In this document: one piece after another, positions 1 through 52,949 of the stretch
How the letters are laid out: the number at the start of each line of letters is the position of its first letter
How positions within the stretch are numbered: the stretch's first letter is position 1
From: Mermis nigrescens
Lineage: Eukaryota > Nematoda > Enoplea > Mermithida > Mermithidae
Assembly (NCBI GenBank): GCA_036768485.1
Contig: JAVLUZ010000154.1
Location: 43,356,284 to 43,420,283, forward strand
Direction of reading: 5' to 3'
Length of the DNA stretch: 64,000 nt
Made by a program: the position numbers and the translations under genes
Notes under the pieces: model-generated
Databases searched by the model: none
What the model was told of the DNA's origin: nothing
What the model saw: the letters and a program-made list of their open reading frames with translations, nothing else

Positions 1-239
1 ACTTTTTTCCACATTTTTTGGGAGGTCTAAAAACGTTCAAAATAGAGCACCTGTGTTGAAAAATCAGTGTTTTTAAGTGGAAAATTTTATGTACACATGC
101 AATAGCGGTGTCTGATGCACTTTTTGTATAAAAATTTCGCACTCTACAAGAATATCACGATCAGTAACGTTATTTATGTTGAAACTTGAATTTCCTTCCT
201 TCAGTAAAGCATTTTAGCCAATTCTGAAGTCGTTTTTGA

Positions 240-1015
240 CAATTAAAACTATAATTTATCAAATGGCGCGAAAGCGCTAGAAAATTTTGAAATTTTAGCT
301 CTCTAAATCATTTTTGCATTTCAAAAACTGTGCAGAAGGTAAGGATTTTCAATCGTAGTGAAGTTCTAGGACCAGATTATCGATAAAAAATGCTGCCATT
401 GGCGCCGCGCGGCTTAAACATCAATAACAAGTAAGAATTAAATCAATTCGGCGCGAAGCGCCGAAAATTTTTGTAGTTTCACCTCTCTGAAACGCATTTT
501 TGCATTACAAAAACTAACCGAATCCGTGCAGAAGATAAGGATTTTCAATCGTAGTAAAGTTCTAGATTAAATTTTCGATAAAAATGCTGCAGTTGACGCG
601 GCGCGGCTCAAATATTAATAACAAACGAAAAATTTTTGTAGTTTCACTTCTCTAAAACGCATTTTTGCATTACAAAAACTAACTGAATCCGTGTAGAAAA
701 TAAGGATTTTCAATCGTAGTAAAGTTCTAGATCAAATTGTCGATAAAAATGCTGCAGTTGACGCGGCGCGGCTCAAATACTAATAACAAAAAAGAATTAA
801 ATCAATTCGGCGCGAAGCGCGAAAATTTTTGTAGTTTCACTTCTCTAAAACGCATTTTTGCATTACAAAAACTAACTGAATCCGTGCATAAGATAAGGAT
901 TTTCAATCGTAGTGAAGTTCTAGACCAGATTGTCGATAAAAATGCTGCGATTGGCGCGGCGCGGCTTAAGGATTACTAATAAGTAAGAATTTAATCAATT
1001 CGGCGCGAAGCGCCG
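240..1015. repeat. Tandem repeat of about 180-190 bp with GC-rich hairpin (copy 1)
   Basis: Four units, each with the GGCGCG hairpin or its remnant, then CTCTCTAAAACGCATTTTTG, GCAGAAGATAAGGATTTTCA and GCGGCGCGGCTTAA. One unit has lost the hairpin. The matching array in the next element is at about 3230-3830. Confidence 0.75.
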
Positions 1016-1611
1016 AAAAATTTTCGAAGTTTTAACTCTCTAAAACGCATTTTTAACATTACATAAAGTTTCCACAAATGCCAACCAAGCCCAAAAATTT
1101 TTTCCATTTCCCAAAATTTTGGTTGACAAATAGACCAAAAAGTGGAAAAAACGGTGTTTGCAAACGTCTATGAAACTGATAAAAACAATTAGACGGTGTG
1201 TAAAGCTATGTATTTCTGCACTTCGTGATATTAAGTGAATAAATAAATGAATGAATGAATGATTTACTACGGAAGCACGAAACTTATTTGGATATAGTTA
1301 TAACTTAACACTTAGGTCTTAACTATGAACGAAATAAATTCTTAATGTGAAAGATCTCTAAGTATAAAATTATATACAACTAACTAACTACAGTATGAAT
1401 GAATGAATGAATGAAATAATTTATTACTGAAACGCGACAATTACGAAAGATGTAAAAGAGTAATAAAACGTACGGTCAATAGAATAAAAGCGTACAGCAA
1501 AAGGCGATGAGCGAGTCATGAAAATGACGATTTAAGCCCGCCCTATAATAAATTTGGATAAGTCGACATCAATTAATCTAGATTTGAATATATTTAAGTT
1601 AGAGGAAGAGA

Positions 1612-1950
1612 CTACAAAATCAGGTAGGTGATTCCAAACAGAGATATACTTAAGAAAAAGTCAAATTTTTGTAAATTAGAACGGACAAGAGGAACAACTA
1701 GCTTGAAACGATTTGTGCAGCGAGTAGTATTTTGATTAAGCACAAAAAAATCTGTCATGGAAAGACAAGATTTTTGACTAATAATTTGATACATCATACA
1801 TAAGCAAATATGAAGGCGACGTAATTCTAATCGACACAAGTTAAGTTGGTTAAGGCGTTCGTCGTAAGAAAGAGGGCTATGATATCCAACTATGTATTTA
1901 GTAAATTTACGCTGAAGAGCCTCCAGCCTGTTGATATCACTAATATAAGA
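1612..1950 (-). pseudogene. LINE reverse transcriptase C-terminal relic
   Basis: An open frame without a start encodes SDINRLEALQRKFTKYIVGY, SYDERLNQLNL, LELRRLHICLCMMYQI and FKLVVPLVRSN. The order (RLEALQRKFTK, DERL, LELRR, R-S-N, FFLS) is that of the C-terminal end of CR1/Jockey-type LINE polymerases. Only this 3' fragment is present, as expected from 5'-truncated insertion. Confidence 0.7.
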
Positions 1951-2219
1951 AGTAAGAAGTAAGAAGCTTAATGTATGATAATCATTATAACTTGCTGTTT
2001 AAGTTTTGAAAATTCTCCTGAATTCTCCTAGATTTTCAGGATTCTCCTGAATTCTCCTGACATTTTAAAATTCTCCTGCATTCTCCTGCAGGTTTACAAT
2101 TTCTCCTGAAATTTCTCCTGAAAAGCCCATTCTCCTGCTCCTGCTCCTGAAAATTTTAGATTCTCCTGAATTCAGGAGAATTCTCCTGCACCTGGCAACC
2201 CTGATAAAAATGCGGAGAC

Positions 2220-4384
2220 CAGTGTTGCCAGGTCCCAAAATTCAGATTCTCCTGCACAGAGGTAAAATTGGGGAAAAATTCTCCTGCAATTCTCCTGAAA
2301 ATATTTTGATTCTCCTGAAAATTCTCCTGGCTCATATTTTGCAGGAAAGAGTGTACAGCAGATCTACAATTGTATGTACACATGCATATCAAGCATGCTC
2401 AGGCCAATTTACCTTGGTTCACCCAACTATTTTATTCTGATCTCTTGCCTGTTAATCCTAAGGACACTCAAGGCTAAATAATGAACATTAATTCTCTCAC
2501 AAAAAGCTCATGGAGCATATCTGCATTATACAGGCAGATGCAAAAATAATGGAAGACTAATGCTGCACCACAAAGTATAACATTTTATTCAACATCAACA
2601 GCTGACCTGAACCTGAACAGAGAACAGATAATTTTACATATACTGCTCAAGGGCCTAAGCTAAATAGGTCGCATTGTTTACAATACACATTTTTCGAAAA
2701 AGACAGTTTCTGTGCTTAAAACAGGGACCGCCAATTTTCAGTTGCACTTACATCATCAAAAATTTCTGAAAAGAGCCCTGTTTGCAATGTCCTTTGGAAA
2801 AATAAATAATACTTTATTACTAATTGTATGTACTTCAGTAGCAAGCAAATCCTTACGTTTTGAAATATATCAAAAAATGTTTATAGGCGCTTTGCAAACC
2901 ACCGTTTTTTCCCCAGCGATTTGGTTGACATTATGGACCACATGCAAAATTTTTTTCCACTTTTTCCGACCTTTTTCCACCTTTTTTGTAGGTGTAAAAA
3001 CATTAAAAATAGAGCGCCTGGGTCGAAAAATCAGTGTTTTTTAAGTAGAAAATCCTATGTAGACATGCAATAGCGGTGTTTGATGCACTTTTTGTGCAAA
3101 AATTTCGCGCTCTAGAAGAAATATCACGATCAGTATACGTTATTTCTGTTGAAACTTGAATTTCCTTCCTTCAATAAAGCATTTTAGCCAATTCTGAAGT
3201 CGCTTTCGACAATTAAAACCATAATTTATCAAATGGCGGGAAGCGCTAGAAAATTTTAAAATTTTAGCTCTCTAAAACGCATTTTTGCATTACAACTACT
3301 AACCAAATCCGTGCAGAAGGTGAGGATTTTCAATCGTAGTGAAGTCTTAGGACCAGATTGTCGATAAAAAATGCTGCAATTGGTGCGGCGCGGCTTAAAG
3401 ATTAGTAACAAGTAAGAATTAAATCAAATTTTAGCTCTCTAAAACGCATTTTTGCATTACAAAAACTAACCAAATCCGTGCAGAAGATAAGAATTTTCAA
3501 TCGTAGTGAAGTTCTAGAACAGATTGTCGACAAAAATGCTGCAATTGGCGCGGCGCGGCTTGAACATTATTAACAAGTAAGAATTAAATCAATTCGGCGC
3601 GAAGCGCCGAAAAATGTTTGCAGTTTTACCTCTCTAAAACGCATTTTTGCATTACAAAAACTAACCAAATCCGTGCAGAAGATAAAAATTTTCAATTGTA
3701 GTGAAGTTTTAGAACAGATTGTCGACAAAAATGCTGCAATTGGTGCGGCGCGGCTTAAAGATTAGTAACAAGTAAGAATTAAATCAATTCGGCGCGAAGC
3801 GCCGAAAAATTTTTGAAGTTCTATCTCTCTAAAACGCATTTTTAACATTACAAAAATTTTCCACAAATGCCAACCAAGCCCAAAATTTTTTCCATTTCCT
3901 AAAGTTTTGGTTGACAAATAGACCAAAAAGTGGAAAAAACGGTGTTGAAAACGTCTATGAAACTGATAAAAACAATTAGACGGTGTGTAAAGCTATGTAT
4001 TTCTGCACTTCGTGATATTAAATGAATAAGTAAATGAATGAATGAATGATTTACTACGGAAGCACGAAACTTATTTGGATATAGTTATAACTTAACACTT
4101 AGGTAGGTCTTAACTATGAACGAAATAAATTCTTAATGTGAAACAACTAACTAAGTACAGTAAGTACAGTAAGGAGGTTAATGTAGGATAATCATTATAA
4201 CTTGCTGTTTAAGTTTTGAAAATTCTCCTGAATTCTCCTGACATTTTAAAATTCTCCTGCATTCTTCTGCAGCTTTACAATTTCTCCTGAAATTTCTCCC
4301 GAAAAGCCCATTCTCCTGCTCCTGCTCCTGAAAATTTTAGATTCTCCTGAATTCAGGAGAATTCTCCTGCACCTGGCAACCCTG
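2220..4384. mobile_element. hAT-like non-autonomous element, family A, complete
   Basis: Terminal inverted repeats CAGTGTTGCCAGGT and ACCTGGCAACCCTG, flanked by an exact 8-bp duplication GCGGAGAC at 2212-2219 and 4385-4392. Both ends are dense in TTCTCCTG. The middle carries the hairpin-bearing array. No transposase frame is visible in 2165 bp. It sits eight bases after the end of another copy of its own family. Confidence 0.85.
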
Positions 4385-4880
4385 GCGGAGACTGTTATTC
4401 ACTCACAGTAAATAAGTATAAAATCAATTGTTTATATGCATGCGTCTTAACCTGGATTTGAACGGTGTACAAAATTTTTGTGCCCCGTCGCTGACGCTGA
4501 ATAGTCAATTTTATCACTTTCCATAGGTTGTTTTGTTTAGAAGTTACTTTCGTAACTATACTTGCTCGAGTGCCAAAATTGAATTATTTTTATCTGGAAT
4601 GCTTATCCAATTTGCATGCACAGTGTATGGAGATAGTTGCTCCAATATAAATCGCTTTGTAGTCCATTTACAATAATGCATGCACAATGTTTTGTGGAGA
4701 TACGTAGACTGTGTACTTACATATACAAGCTAATGTATTTCATGAAACCTTGAGTATTGGCGCACAATTCAAATCGATGTGAATCGATGAAAAAATGGTT
4801 TTATGCGACAGTAATATACGCAGCCGGGGCATAAAAACTCTGGTAATATGTATGTACATAGGTACACATAAGTACATATA

Positions 4881-5937
4881 GTCTGCTTCGAAATTCTTGA
4901 GACTTTTTATAGTAAGGTGATTCGAAAGCAGCGAAAATTCAGCTAATCGGCTTAAAGCTTTTCATCTGGTTGGCTATCGTCTATTGCACGTTATGGCTCT
5001 TAAACCTTGTGCTTTGGCTATCCGAGTCAGTTTGGTCCTAGGAGCTGTGAGAGCGCAACCGGCTGCCCGCAAAGGAAAAGTACCTATACATGTAAGTACG
5101 TGCATGGAGCCGAACTCCATTTCTCTCGCTGTGAAGCGAATGGTGATACACATATGTACATAGGTGGGCAGCACCAGAATTCTGGGGGTGCAAGATTTTT
5201 CAAAGGTAAAAAATGGTCTTAAATATGGTGGTATGGCGAAGAAACACCATTTTTAAACGGTTATATCTGGTTCACAAGCACACGTGGGCGCGAGGGAAGG
5301 GGGTGGGGTATGTAACCCCCCAGAAGGCCGAATACCCCCAATTCAATTTTTGAAAATTTGTTTCGCTTTTTTCGCAATTTTTTGATGCCAACGGATAGTG
5401 CTCGATGAGAAACGTTGAAAAATAGTGTTTTTTCGCCATACCACCATTTTTCGACCTTTGAAAATCTTGCATCCCCCCAGAATTATGTTCACGAGTCGTC
5501 TCCTGCATAGTGTTTTGCTCCTAAAACATTTGCTTGGCACGAACCTACCATTATTGTTATTGAAATTACTCCTTTCTTTATCCCCTCCAAATAAAATTCT
5601 GTCTAGGCGATAAGCCGTCGCTTCTTCCGCTTTATGCTGATTGCTTGAATTACATATTGATGCTTTCAAATCACCTTATTGCATACTTGTAAGATGGGGA
5701 TCCCTATCCAAAGTCGGACGTACCCCAGTCCCCCCAAAGCAAGAAAATTTTTGACCCCCTCCGATTTTTGAAAAAAATCGAATTTTTTCGGCCGTTTTAA
5801 AGCGTTTTTTGGCTAAAAATTGGTGGTCATTCCCCCTTCCATAAATTGGCCGGGAACCCCTCTTCCTCTTCTTCAAATCGTTACATGTATGTACCTATGC
5901 CTTATTGTAAAGGAGTCTCACTAATTTTGAAACAGAC
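4881..5937. mobile_element. TA-target (Tc1/mariner-like) element with nested insertions
   Basis: Ends GTCTGCTTCGAAATT and AATTTTGAAACAGAC between TA dinucleotides. An inner pair, AAGGTGATTCGAAAGCA and TGCTTTCAAATCACCTT, extends the inverted repeat. It contains family B pieces at 5159-5255 and 5279-5487 and a family D element at about 5686-5890. No transposase recognised. The same ends occur at 12330-12490. Confidence 0.6.
5279..5487 (-). mobile_element. hAT-like MITE, family B, end-truncated
   Basis: Reverse-orientation family B copy starting CACACGTGGGC. Flanks TTCACAAG and TTCACGAG match at seven of eight positions. The GCTGCCGCCCACCTATG end is reduced to ATG. A half copy in the other orientation lies at 5159-5255, so the two could pair. 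Confidence 0.7.
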
Positions 5938-6128
5938 TACAGGTACCAACGTATGGAATCTTACTACGCAGAAATCGATTACTGCCAGTATAAAGTGCCT
6001 AAATAGAAACCACTTTTATAGCTACTCATGTGTGCATTGAAAATTATTGTCATGCACAAGGTTTCGCGAAACGGATTAAACGTACATATGATACAACGTG
6101 AAACGACCTGTACGACGGGCATGAAATG

Positions 6129-6382
6129 CATAGGTGGGCGGCACCAAAGTTCTGGGGGTGCAAGATTTTTTCAAAGGTCAAAAAGTGGCGTTAAAAGTGG
6201 TGGTATAGCGAAAAAACCATTTTTCAACGTTCTTCATCGAGCACTATCCATTGGCATCAAAAAATTGTGGGAAACGACTAAAAAATTTTCAAAAATTGAA
6301 ATGGGGGGGGGTATTTTGATTTCTGGGGGGGGGTATTTTGGTTTCTCGGGGGGGGGGGTGCATACCCCCACGCCCAGGTACG
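6129..6382 (+). mobile_element. hAT-like MITE, family B
   Basis: Ends CATAGGTGGGCGG and CGCCCAGGTACG, with 8-bp flanks ATGAAATG/ATGAAATA (seven of eight). The interior has the family signature (TTCTGGGGGTGCAAGATTTT, CATCGAGCACTATCCATTGG) and long G runs at 6303-6357. Confidence 0.8.
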
Positions 6383-7235
6383 ATGAAATAGTCTCCGCAT
6401 GGAGTTCAGCCCATGCATCTAAAAATCCCACACCCACCTTTTCGCGGTTTTTCGTGTCAACGGTTAGAGCTGATGAAAAACATCGAAAACTCTATGATCA
6501 AATTTCTGTAACCCTTCCCCATAATTTCAGCGCTGCTAATGTACATATGCAAGGGGAGCCAAAAAATACGAAAATGATGATACAATCACAGTACGTGTTC
6601 TTTGGGAAATTTGAACCCCCAATTATCGATGTTTCATAAAAACTATAAGGAGTGTGCCTTTTCACACGTTTTTAGCTCATTTTTGACTCAAGTCTCAAAT
6701 TTTCGACGCTTCGCGCCATTCAAATATTTCTTGACTATATTTCGTTCAATTTTTTCGTAATATTTTTATGTTCTTCTGTTTTAGAAAGAACGAGCATTGC
6801 CTAAAACGTCAAAAAACAGCGTTTTGACGTCTAACCCATCGTTTTTAGCCCATAAAGGCACTTTTTAATAGATTTCTGGGCCTGACCCAGAATCCCATGC
6901 TCTACATAAATGGTATTCACGAAGACAAAGATCTATTTCATGTTCAAATTTAGTCATGATGAAGGGGATAGCTTTACTTCTAAAGTAAGTACCTAGCATA
7001 ACATACAAGTATGCATGTGTAAATATATAGACGCTCGTATAAGCGACGGAGAAAATCGATTAAAACGTCGAAAAATCGGCATATTTCTCAAAAGTGCGAC
7101 CCAAATTTGAGACTAAATCCGGTTGCTGCTTTCACCTGACTCGGTTTTATTTTTAGCCCAGCTAGCAATTCATCCGTAGGTTCCTAAACGAATTTTCAGC
7201 CATCAACATTACTTTATGATATAATTACAGAGAAT

Positions 7236-7688
7236 CAGTGTTTTTTCGTAAGAGATCCGTTTGTACATGTACAAAGAAGGTCCCTAAAAGTCTTTGTACT
7301 TTTTGTGCACAGAAATTTCTGGGTACTATACAAAATATGGTACAGTAGCGATTTTAGAGTGGCAAAAACAGAGTTGTTCGACCTTTGATAGTGTATTTTG
7401 TCTAATTTCTGGGTTTCTGAGGGCAAAAATCACTAATAATCGTCTCAAAACGGCGCGAAGCGTCGAAAAAGTTCACATTTTTTCTTCTAAAATGCAATTT
7501 CTGACATTATAGACATATATAGAACACACAATTACTCATTTCGGCGCGAAGCGCCGAAAATTTGTTGCGAATTTCAAACCCTTTTTGCAGTTTTTGTCTT
7601 CCCAAAAATCTTTGTACATGTACAAAGACGATCCGCAAAAGTCTCTGTAAATCAGGAAAAATCTTTGCCGAATACAAAAAAAACACTG
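7236..7688. mobile_element. hAT-like MITE, family C
   Basis: Ends CAGTGTTTTTTCG and ACAAAAAAAACACTG, with an exact 8-bp duplication CAGAGAAT (7228-7235, 7689-7696). Carries the palindrome TTTGTACATGTACAAAGA near both ends and two GC-rich hairpins (about 7450 and 7542-7556). 453 bp, no coding capacity. Confidence 0.87.
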
Positions 7689-8100
7689 CAGAGAATATGT
7701 ACGTTGAAATGATTTAAAAAATGCATATTTCTTGATAAAGCTTAAATTCCTTAACAGACCTTAAAAAACTTTGGCTGTTTTCCCTACTGTAATTGCAAAC
7801 CAACCAGTAATGCGGTATAATGATCATGATTCTTCAATTTCTCGTCGTATGAATCATATTTTGCGCATACACATTTCACAACAGAGTGAACCAAGAACCC
7901 CAAATACCTGACATATCTCCACGTTGGGAGATATGTCCAAACATAGGCGTCGGGGGGTTCAGACCCCCAAAATCCGGTAAACCTCCAAATATCGATAGAC
8001 CCCTCAGAATTGAATTTTCGGCATGTTTTTGGGATTTTTCCCGGTTTTACACCACCTAGACCCCCAGAATTTGGCTGCTGCCCATGTATGGATACGTCCC

Positions 8101-8318
8101 CATACCTGGGCGTGGGGGGTCAGGGGATGCACCTTCCAGAAACCAACATAGCCCCCAGAATATAATTTTTTTCGCAATTTTTTGATGCCAATGGATAGTG
8201 CTCGATGAGAAACGTTAAAAAATGTTGTTTTTCCGCCATACCACCATTTTTAAGGCCATTTTTTATATTTGAAAAAACCTTGCATCCCCCCTCAGAACTT
8301 TGCTGCCGCCCACCTATG
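8101..8318 (-). mobile_element. hAT-like MITE, family B
   Basis: Reverse-orientation copy from CATACCTGGGCGTGG to GCCGCCCACCTATG. No clear target duplication is left. The preceding 7925-8090 (ending CTGCCCATGTATG) looks like a related short element. Confidence 0.65.
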
Positions 8319-8587
8319 CGCCCCACCCACTGCTCGAGATATAGCTAAAACCGGCATTAGCCTATTAAACATTGCTGTGCGATTACATATATGTACCTGG
8401 ATATTGATCATTCTCACACCAAAATCATTAAAACTAATTAAACTTCAATGAATAAATAGTATGTACCATGTCAGCTATCTGCTGAAGTGTTACACTGTGC
8501 TTTTGTGCCATTATATGTATTTTTAATTTTTTCACAAGACTGAATAGTTCGAGAGAAATTTAAAAAATACGTATATAAAAAACGCAC

Positions 8588-49386
<40,799 letters not shown>

Positions 49387-49631
49387 ATTATCAAAGGATA
49401 CTTTCAATACACATAAAGTAGAAGACGCATGAGACCACGAATTTTTGAATTAAATCAAACTTTTGAATGTACTGGCGGAGGCCGGCCGGAGAAATGCGAT
49501 GCATATCTACAACACAGTCAACAGGCAAAAATTATATATAGGTTGAAACTAATAACCTGCACACGTTCGGAAGATTAATAAAACACACTCAAAATAACAC
49601 CGATACAAAGTATTACCAATTCGCAAAAAAG

Positions 49632-50308
49632 CATATCAGCGACTGCAGATAAGGGTCGACCGACTCGGGCCGATCGATAGTCACCAATTTCGCTCAAATT
49701 TTCACCGAAGGTAGCACTCACTTGATAATGAAAAAATGTAAAGGGAATTTTCATAATATCGCGCGCTTCGTGAGATATAGCGCCGTTTATACCTACAGTA
49801 TGCCCAAAGTCCGACAATTGACTGTTCAAACCTTTTTTAAAATATATTCTGCAATACTCAACGTTTTTTCAAAAATTTTTTTCTGTTTAACGTATAAATA
49901 AATAACCTATGCAATAAACGTAAAATTTTGTACGTACGTTGCGAATATAGGCTACAGTATGCCAAAAAGTACAAATTTTTGATGTGTGACTTTGACGCAG
50001 AATATCGGAAGGATCGGACTCGATATTGAATATTTCACGTATACCATTAAAAAGAACTTTTCTTCGTCTATAAGTTAGCAAACGGGCAAACTTGCCCGGA
50101 TTTCGGTTAGAGAACTAGAGATTGTCATTCAAAGGTATGTCGCTGCGTGTTTTGCGCATCCTAATTATATAAAGAGCATATGTAGGTAGGATGTATACAT
50201 ACTTGTCTACTTCACTCTCTCCATACGTGGGCGTGGGGGTTTAGGGCGTATGCACCACACGTGGGCGTGGTGTCAGGGGGTCTGGACCCCCCCAGAATGT
50301 GGCGGATC
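49632..50308 (-). repeat. Left arm of a large inverted repeat upstream of CDK11
   Basis: Reverse complement of 52950-53624 at high identity by eye. Carries minus-strand frames LTYRRRKVLFNGIREIFNIE and GHTVGINGAISHEARDI, which are also open in the other arm. The inner end contains a CACGTGGGCGTGG repeat common to both arms. Begins about 250 bp upstream of the CDK11 start codon. Confidence 0.85.
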
Positions 50309-51417
50309 CCCGCCATCAAAAATCGATAATTGTCACAAGAAGCTGGCAGAATTGCTAGTTTTGACACTTTTTGGGCTTTGGAGTTTGGACTCCAACCGGA
50401 CCCCCAGAGTTTTCTTGCTGATGTCTGTTATGCACACTCCCGAGAACTTGAAATACCCTGCAGTTACTGAACGACCCCTAGAATCCAATTTTATAGCAAC
50501 TTTTTTTGGATTATTTTTGACAATTTTACCCAAGTACATCCCCAGAATTTTCTTGCTGCCTACATATGTACATCTATCTGGTAAGCCGAGAATTTAGCAT
50601 ACTACAACTACGATAATATCAAAGCCACAAATTTGATTTTAAGGACGAGTATCTAGGTGTCACACATGCACAGCATGGGAATTCTGGGGAAACAAAAAAT
50701 TTTTCTGATTTGTCTTTATGAGCAAAATCGATCAATAGGTGTTGAAAACATCGTTTTATACGTAGCATTCCGACGATGCGCTTTCTTTGTAGAAGATAAA
50801 AACTAAAAAATTTTAAAAACAAAAAAAATCAATGAAATTTAATACAAAATAATGAAAAATGACTGTTTGGCTCGAAGCGCCGAAAAATTGTAACTTTTAG
50901 CATGAAAGATCGTTAAATTAGCTTAAATCAAAACTTCTTTTACAATTTTTGCGGAAAATCGCGGATTTAAAGGAGAAATATTTCTGGAGTGGGTGTGTGG
51001 GGAGTCAGGGGATCTGGCTAAACCGCCCCTCCCCGAGAATCTGGCGGACCCCAGCCAGAAATCGATAATTGCCGCTTGACCCCTAGAATTGCTATTTTTG
51101 ATACTTTTTGACAATTTTATCCCATCGAGACCCCCAGAGTCTTCCTGCTGCCTATTGCATGAACGAAGCCCACACTGGGGGTATGAAAACCCACCAAAGC
51201 CCCTCAAGATCATGTCTGGTTGTAGGTATGCAAAATTCTCTAAGACGTAAATCTGTCGGCAGAACAAATCGAAACGATAAAAGTCACTTGTCTTTGACCG
51301 ATAGTAATATCTTTTTCGACCGCTTTCGATCAACTGTGGAAGCTAAAAAATATTAACATGAGGTAAGCTACAATAAAAAACATGTGGAACAGAAGTTATA
51401 AAGGGGTTTGATACAAA

Positions 51418-52079
51418 CACTAGCGGATTCAGGAGAAAAAAATTTTTTTGGGGGGGGGGACGCAATACGAAAATTTGAAGACAAATATCTCGAGAACAAT
51501 TAGGAGATATGCGAAAACAAAGGCAGTTTTGAGCATATCTTAATGAGCTCTATAAGATGGTGAAGAAAAGGTTTCAAAATGAAATTTCAATAAATTTTTC
51601 ATTCTATTCAATATTGATATGCAGAAAATTTATCATTTAAGTTATCTGCACAACCGATTTCTCAAAATTCAATTCATGAGTAATTCCTTATCTCCTGACT
51701 TTTTTACTTTGTGCTTTGCAGAAAAAGTTATGTATACATAACTCTTTGACATATTCTGAAAGTCAAGCTCGAATTTTAGTGGTTTGGGCGGGCTAGAAGA
51801 CAAGTAACAGAAAAACAATAAATCCGTCGCGGAGCGCCGGAAAAATTTTGACATATTCTGGAAGTCAAGCTCAAATTTGAGCGGTTTTAAGCAGGCTAAA
51901 AGACAAGACACGTAGAAAAACAGTAAATTCGGTGCAAAGCGTCGGAAATTTTTGACGTTTTTGCGTTCTCAGCTCAATTTCAAGCGCTTTCCAATGTATA
52001 TCCGCTGCTCAAAAAATTTTCAAAAAGGGTTCTGGGGGCGACTAGCCTTCCACCCCTCGCCCACCTGAATCCACGCCTG
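51418..52079. mobile_element. hAT-like element
   Basis: Ends CACTAGCGGATTCAGG and CCTGAATCCACGCCTG. Flanks GATACAAA/GATACATA match at seven of eight. Has GGAGCGCCGG and AAAGCGTCGG hairpin variants. Sits in the spacer of the large inverted repeat. Confidence 0.82.
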
Positions 52080-52949
52080 GATACATACGAGTATAAACTA
52101 AAAAAACTGAACAACTCGATTATTAGACGACTTTTTAGTAGAATAAAATGAGAAATGTTGGATAACAATTTGTTAGATAGGTATAGGTGAAAACTTCAGT
52201 ATGCATTATGAATTTTTCTAACAGCAAGGATGACATAAAATATTTTAGACCAAAAATTGATCATAGCTAAGAATAATTATTTAATTTAGGTACCCGTGTA
52301 CCTAATGTTCTTGTAACCACAGGTGCTGAACATGGCTAATGTAGGAGTCAGCTGGGTCGGTCTGGCATGGGAGTCAAAAAATCAGTATTTGGGCCAAAAA
52401 CTAACAAAAACCAAAATACTGTAAAAGTGTTTACAGTTTATAGTTAATTCAAGGTGCTTTTGGAGAAAACTTGAATTTCAGTGGTTATTAGCCTAAATTT
52501 TACAAATTTTTCGCGGTTACATTGTTTTTTATGGTGTCGACCCCCAGAACTGATGTGTACATGTCTGTTTTGACCTGTACTGGTTGTGTGTGCTTCCATG
52601 CGGTGAAAATGCTTCGCAAAACGCACCTAAATTAAAATGTGAAAAATAAAATTAAAAAACCAGAATTATTACTTTTGATCTTTTTGACATTTGACTTCAT
52701 CCAGACTCCCCCAGAATTTTTTTGCTGTCAATGTGTGACCATGACCTTGTACCAAGTTCATCTGTACATGGCTTGATCTTCTGCAACTCGATCATTGGAG
52801 AGTAGATACGGTCGATGCAAGGCTTCATTCCTTTCAACTTTTCGAGCGCATCTTGAAAACTACGGTTCTGCCCTGAAACCAGCATTTTGTTTACTTTAGG
52901 ACTACTTGTTTGAGGCAGCGCACAAGATCCTGCTAATGTATCATACTTT

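Larger units (their letters stand above)
1..2203. mobile_element. hAT-like non-autonomous element, family A, left end outside window
   Basis: Homologous to 2220-4384 over positions 1 to about 1330 and about 1960-2203. Ends with ACCTGGCAACCCTG. The interior has repeats of about 180-190 bp carrying the CGGCGCGAAGCGCCG hairpin (for example 449-463). The last 200 bp are dense in TTCTCCTG. It holds a segment (about 1380-1960) with a LINE relic that the sister copy lacks. The left end, and so the target duplication, cannot be checked. Confidence 0.75.

Noticed and set aside
4993..5091. Plus-strand start-like exon with a signal-peptide-like sequence and perfect donor (CAT|GTAAGT)
   Set aside because: It lies inside the TA-target element 4881-5937, has no partner exon and matches no family I know.
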